DNA of 5,469 bases. It comes from Microbacteriaceae bacterium. Lineage in GTDB: Bacteria; Actinomycetota; Actinomycetes; Actinomycetales; Microbacteriaceae. Positions 4,866 to 5,469 of this stretch are shown piece after piece. The stretch's first letter is position 1, and each line of letters begins with the position of its first letter. The position numbers were made by a program, and so were the translations under genes. The notes below the pieces were generated by a model. The model saw only the letters and a list, made by a program, of their open reading frames with translations. It had not been told where the DNA came from and did not search any database. The DNA lies in contig JAJAZI010000073.1 of NCBI GenBank assembly GCA_026785785.1, positions 1-5,469 of the forward strand, read 5' to 3'.

Positions 4866-5469
4866 GCCTGCGCATCGAGAACCTCGTGACCTCCGGCGCG
4901 TTCTCGTTGGACGGCGGCACCTGGGAGGTGGACAACAACGTGTGGATCGTCGGCGACGACGACGAGGTGGTCGTGATCGACCCGGCGCACGACGCGAAGG
5001 CCGTGGCGGTCGCTGTCGGCGACCGCGAGGTCATCGGAATCCTTCTGACACACGCGCACGACGACCACATTCGCGCGGTCCGCGAATTCGCAGACCAGGT
5101 GGACGCGCCGATCTACCTCAATCCCGCCGACCGGATGCTCTGGGACGAGGTGTATCCGGGGATCGCGCCCGAGGGGGAGGTCGGCGACGGCGAGACCTTC
5201 GAGATCGCGGGGGCGACGATTACCGCGCTCGCGACTCCGGGGCACTCGCCCGGGTCGACCTGTTACTACCTGGCGAGCGAGCACACGCTGTTCTCCGGTG
5301 ACACCCTCTTCAACGGCGGTCCCGGCGCAACGGGGCGGTCGCACAGCGACTTCGGACTGATCATCGAGTCGATCCAGTCACGCCTGCTCGTTCTGCCAGC
5401 CGAGACCCTCGTGCTCACCGGGCACGGCGACTCGACCTCGATCGGCGCCGAGACTCCCCACCTCGCGGA
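4862..5469 (+). CDS. Metallo-beta-lactamase-fold hydrolase, partner of MscR (3' end beyond window)
   Basis: The frame runs from GTG 4862 to the right edge, 202 codons, and probably lacks only a short C-terminal tail. The metal-binding set of glyoxalase II-type MBL hydrolases is complete: His64, His66, Asp68 and His69 in THAHDDH, His128 in TPGHSPGS, Asp147 in FSGDTLF and His188 in LTGHGDS. No signal peptide is visible, so it is cytoplasmic. The start overlaps the mscR stop in GTGA. MBL hydrolases commonly follow mscR in actinobacteria (Rv2260 after Rv2259 in Mycobacterium tuberculosis). From this context it may hydrolyse S-formylmycothiol to formate and mycothiol, or act on another mycothiol thioester. 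That role is inference, while membership of the MBL fold is clear. Glyoxalase II-like activity on other thioesters is the main alternative. Confidence 0.9.
   Translation, partial: MSLRIENLVTSGAFSLDGGTWEVDNNVWIVGDDDEVVVIDPAHDAKAVAVAVGDREVIGILLTHAHDDHIRAVREFADQVDAPIYLNPADRMLWDEVYPGIAPEGEVGDGETFEIAGATITALATPGHSPGSTCYYLASEHTLFSGDTLFNGGPGATGRSHSDFGLIIESIQSRLLVLPAETLVLTGHGDSTSIGAETPHLA

Overview
This window looks like chromosomal DNA of a high-GC actinobacterium, possibly one of the Microbacteriaceae. The genes are GC-rich. The clearest marker is a mycothiol-dependent formaldehyde dehydrogenase (MscR), because mycothiol is made only by Actinobacteria. The family-level placement is an impression, not a demonstrated result.

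Layout. Positions 1-2664 hold a tight three-gene operon on the minus strand, read right to left. It encodes an atypical NAD(P)-binding SDR/NmrA-like protein (2664-1711), a cysteine-free MerR-family regulator (1651-989, possibly starting at 1708) and a polytopic membrane protein (985 to beyond the left edge). The last two genes are 3 bases apart, and the ribosome binding site of the membrane gene lies inside the last codons of the regulator. Upstream of the operon is an AT-rich island (2723-2755) made of two tandem 15-bp dyads, the best candidate operator in the window.

Positions 2757-3246 carry no gene I can support. The segment is less GC-rich than the genes (about 55% over 2881-3000) and contains a run of inverted repeats. 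Positions 3546-3247 (minus) encode a 99-residue membrane protein resembling the small DUF4190-type proteins. Positions 3547-3749 separate it from the divergent plus-strand genes and contain two interleaved inverted repeats just before the mscR ribosome binding site.

Positions 3750-5469 hold mscR and an overlapping metallo-beta-lactamase-fold hydrolase that runs off the right edge. Together they probably form a formaldehyde detoxification pair: formaldehyde reacts with mycothiol, MscR oxidises the adduct to S-formylmycothiol, and the hydrolase is a plausible candidate for releasing formate and regenerating mycothiol. I found no tRNA or rRNA gene, CRISPR array or insertion sequence. The less familiar material is the SDR-MerR-membrane operon with its tandem operator, and the two structured intergenic regions.
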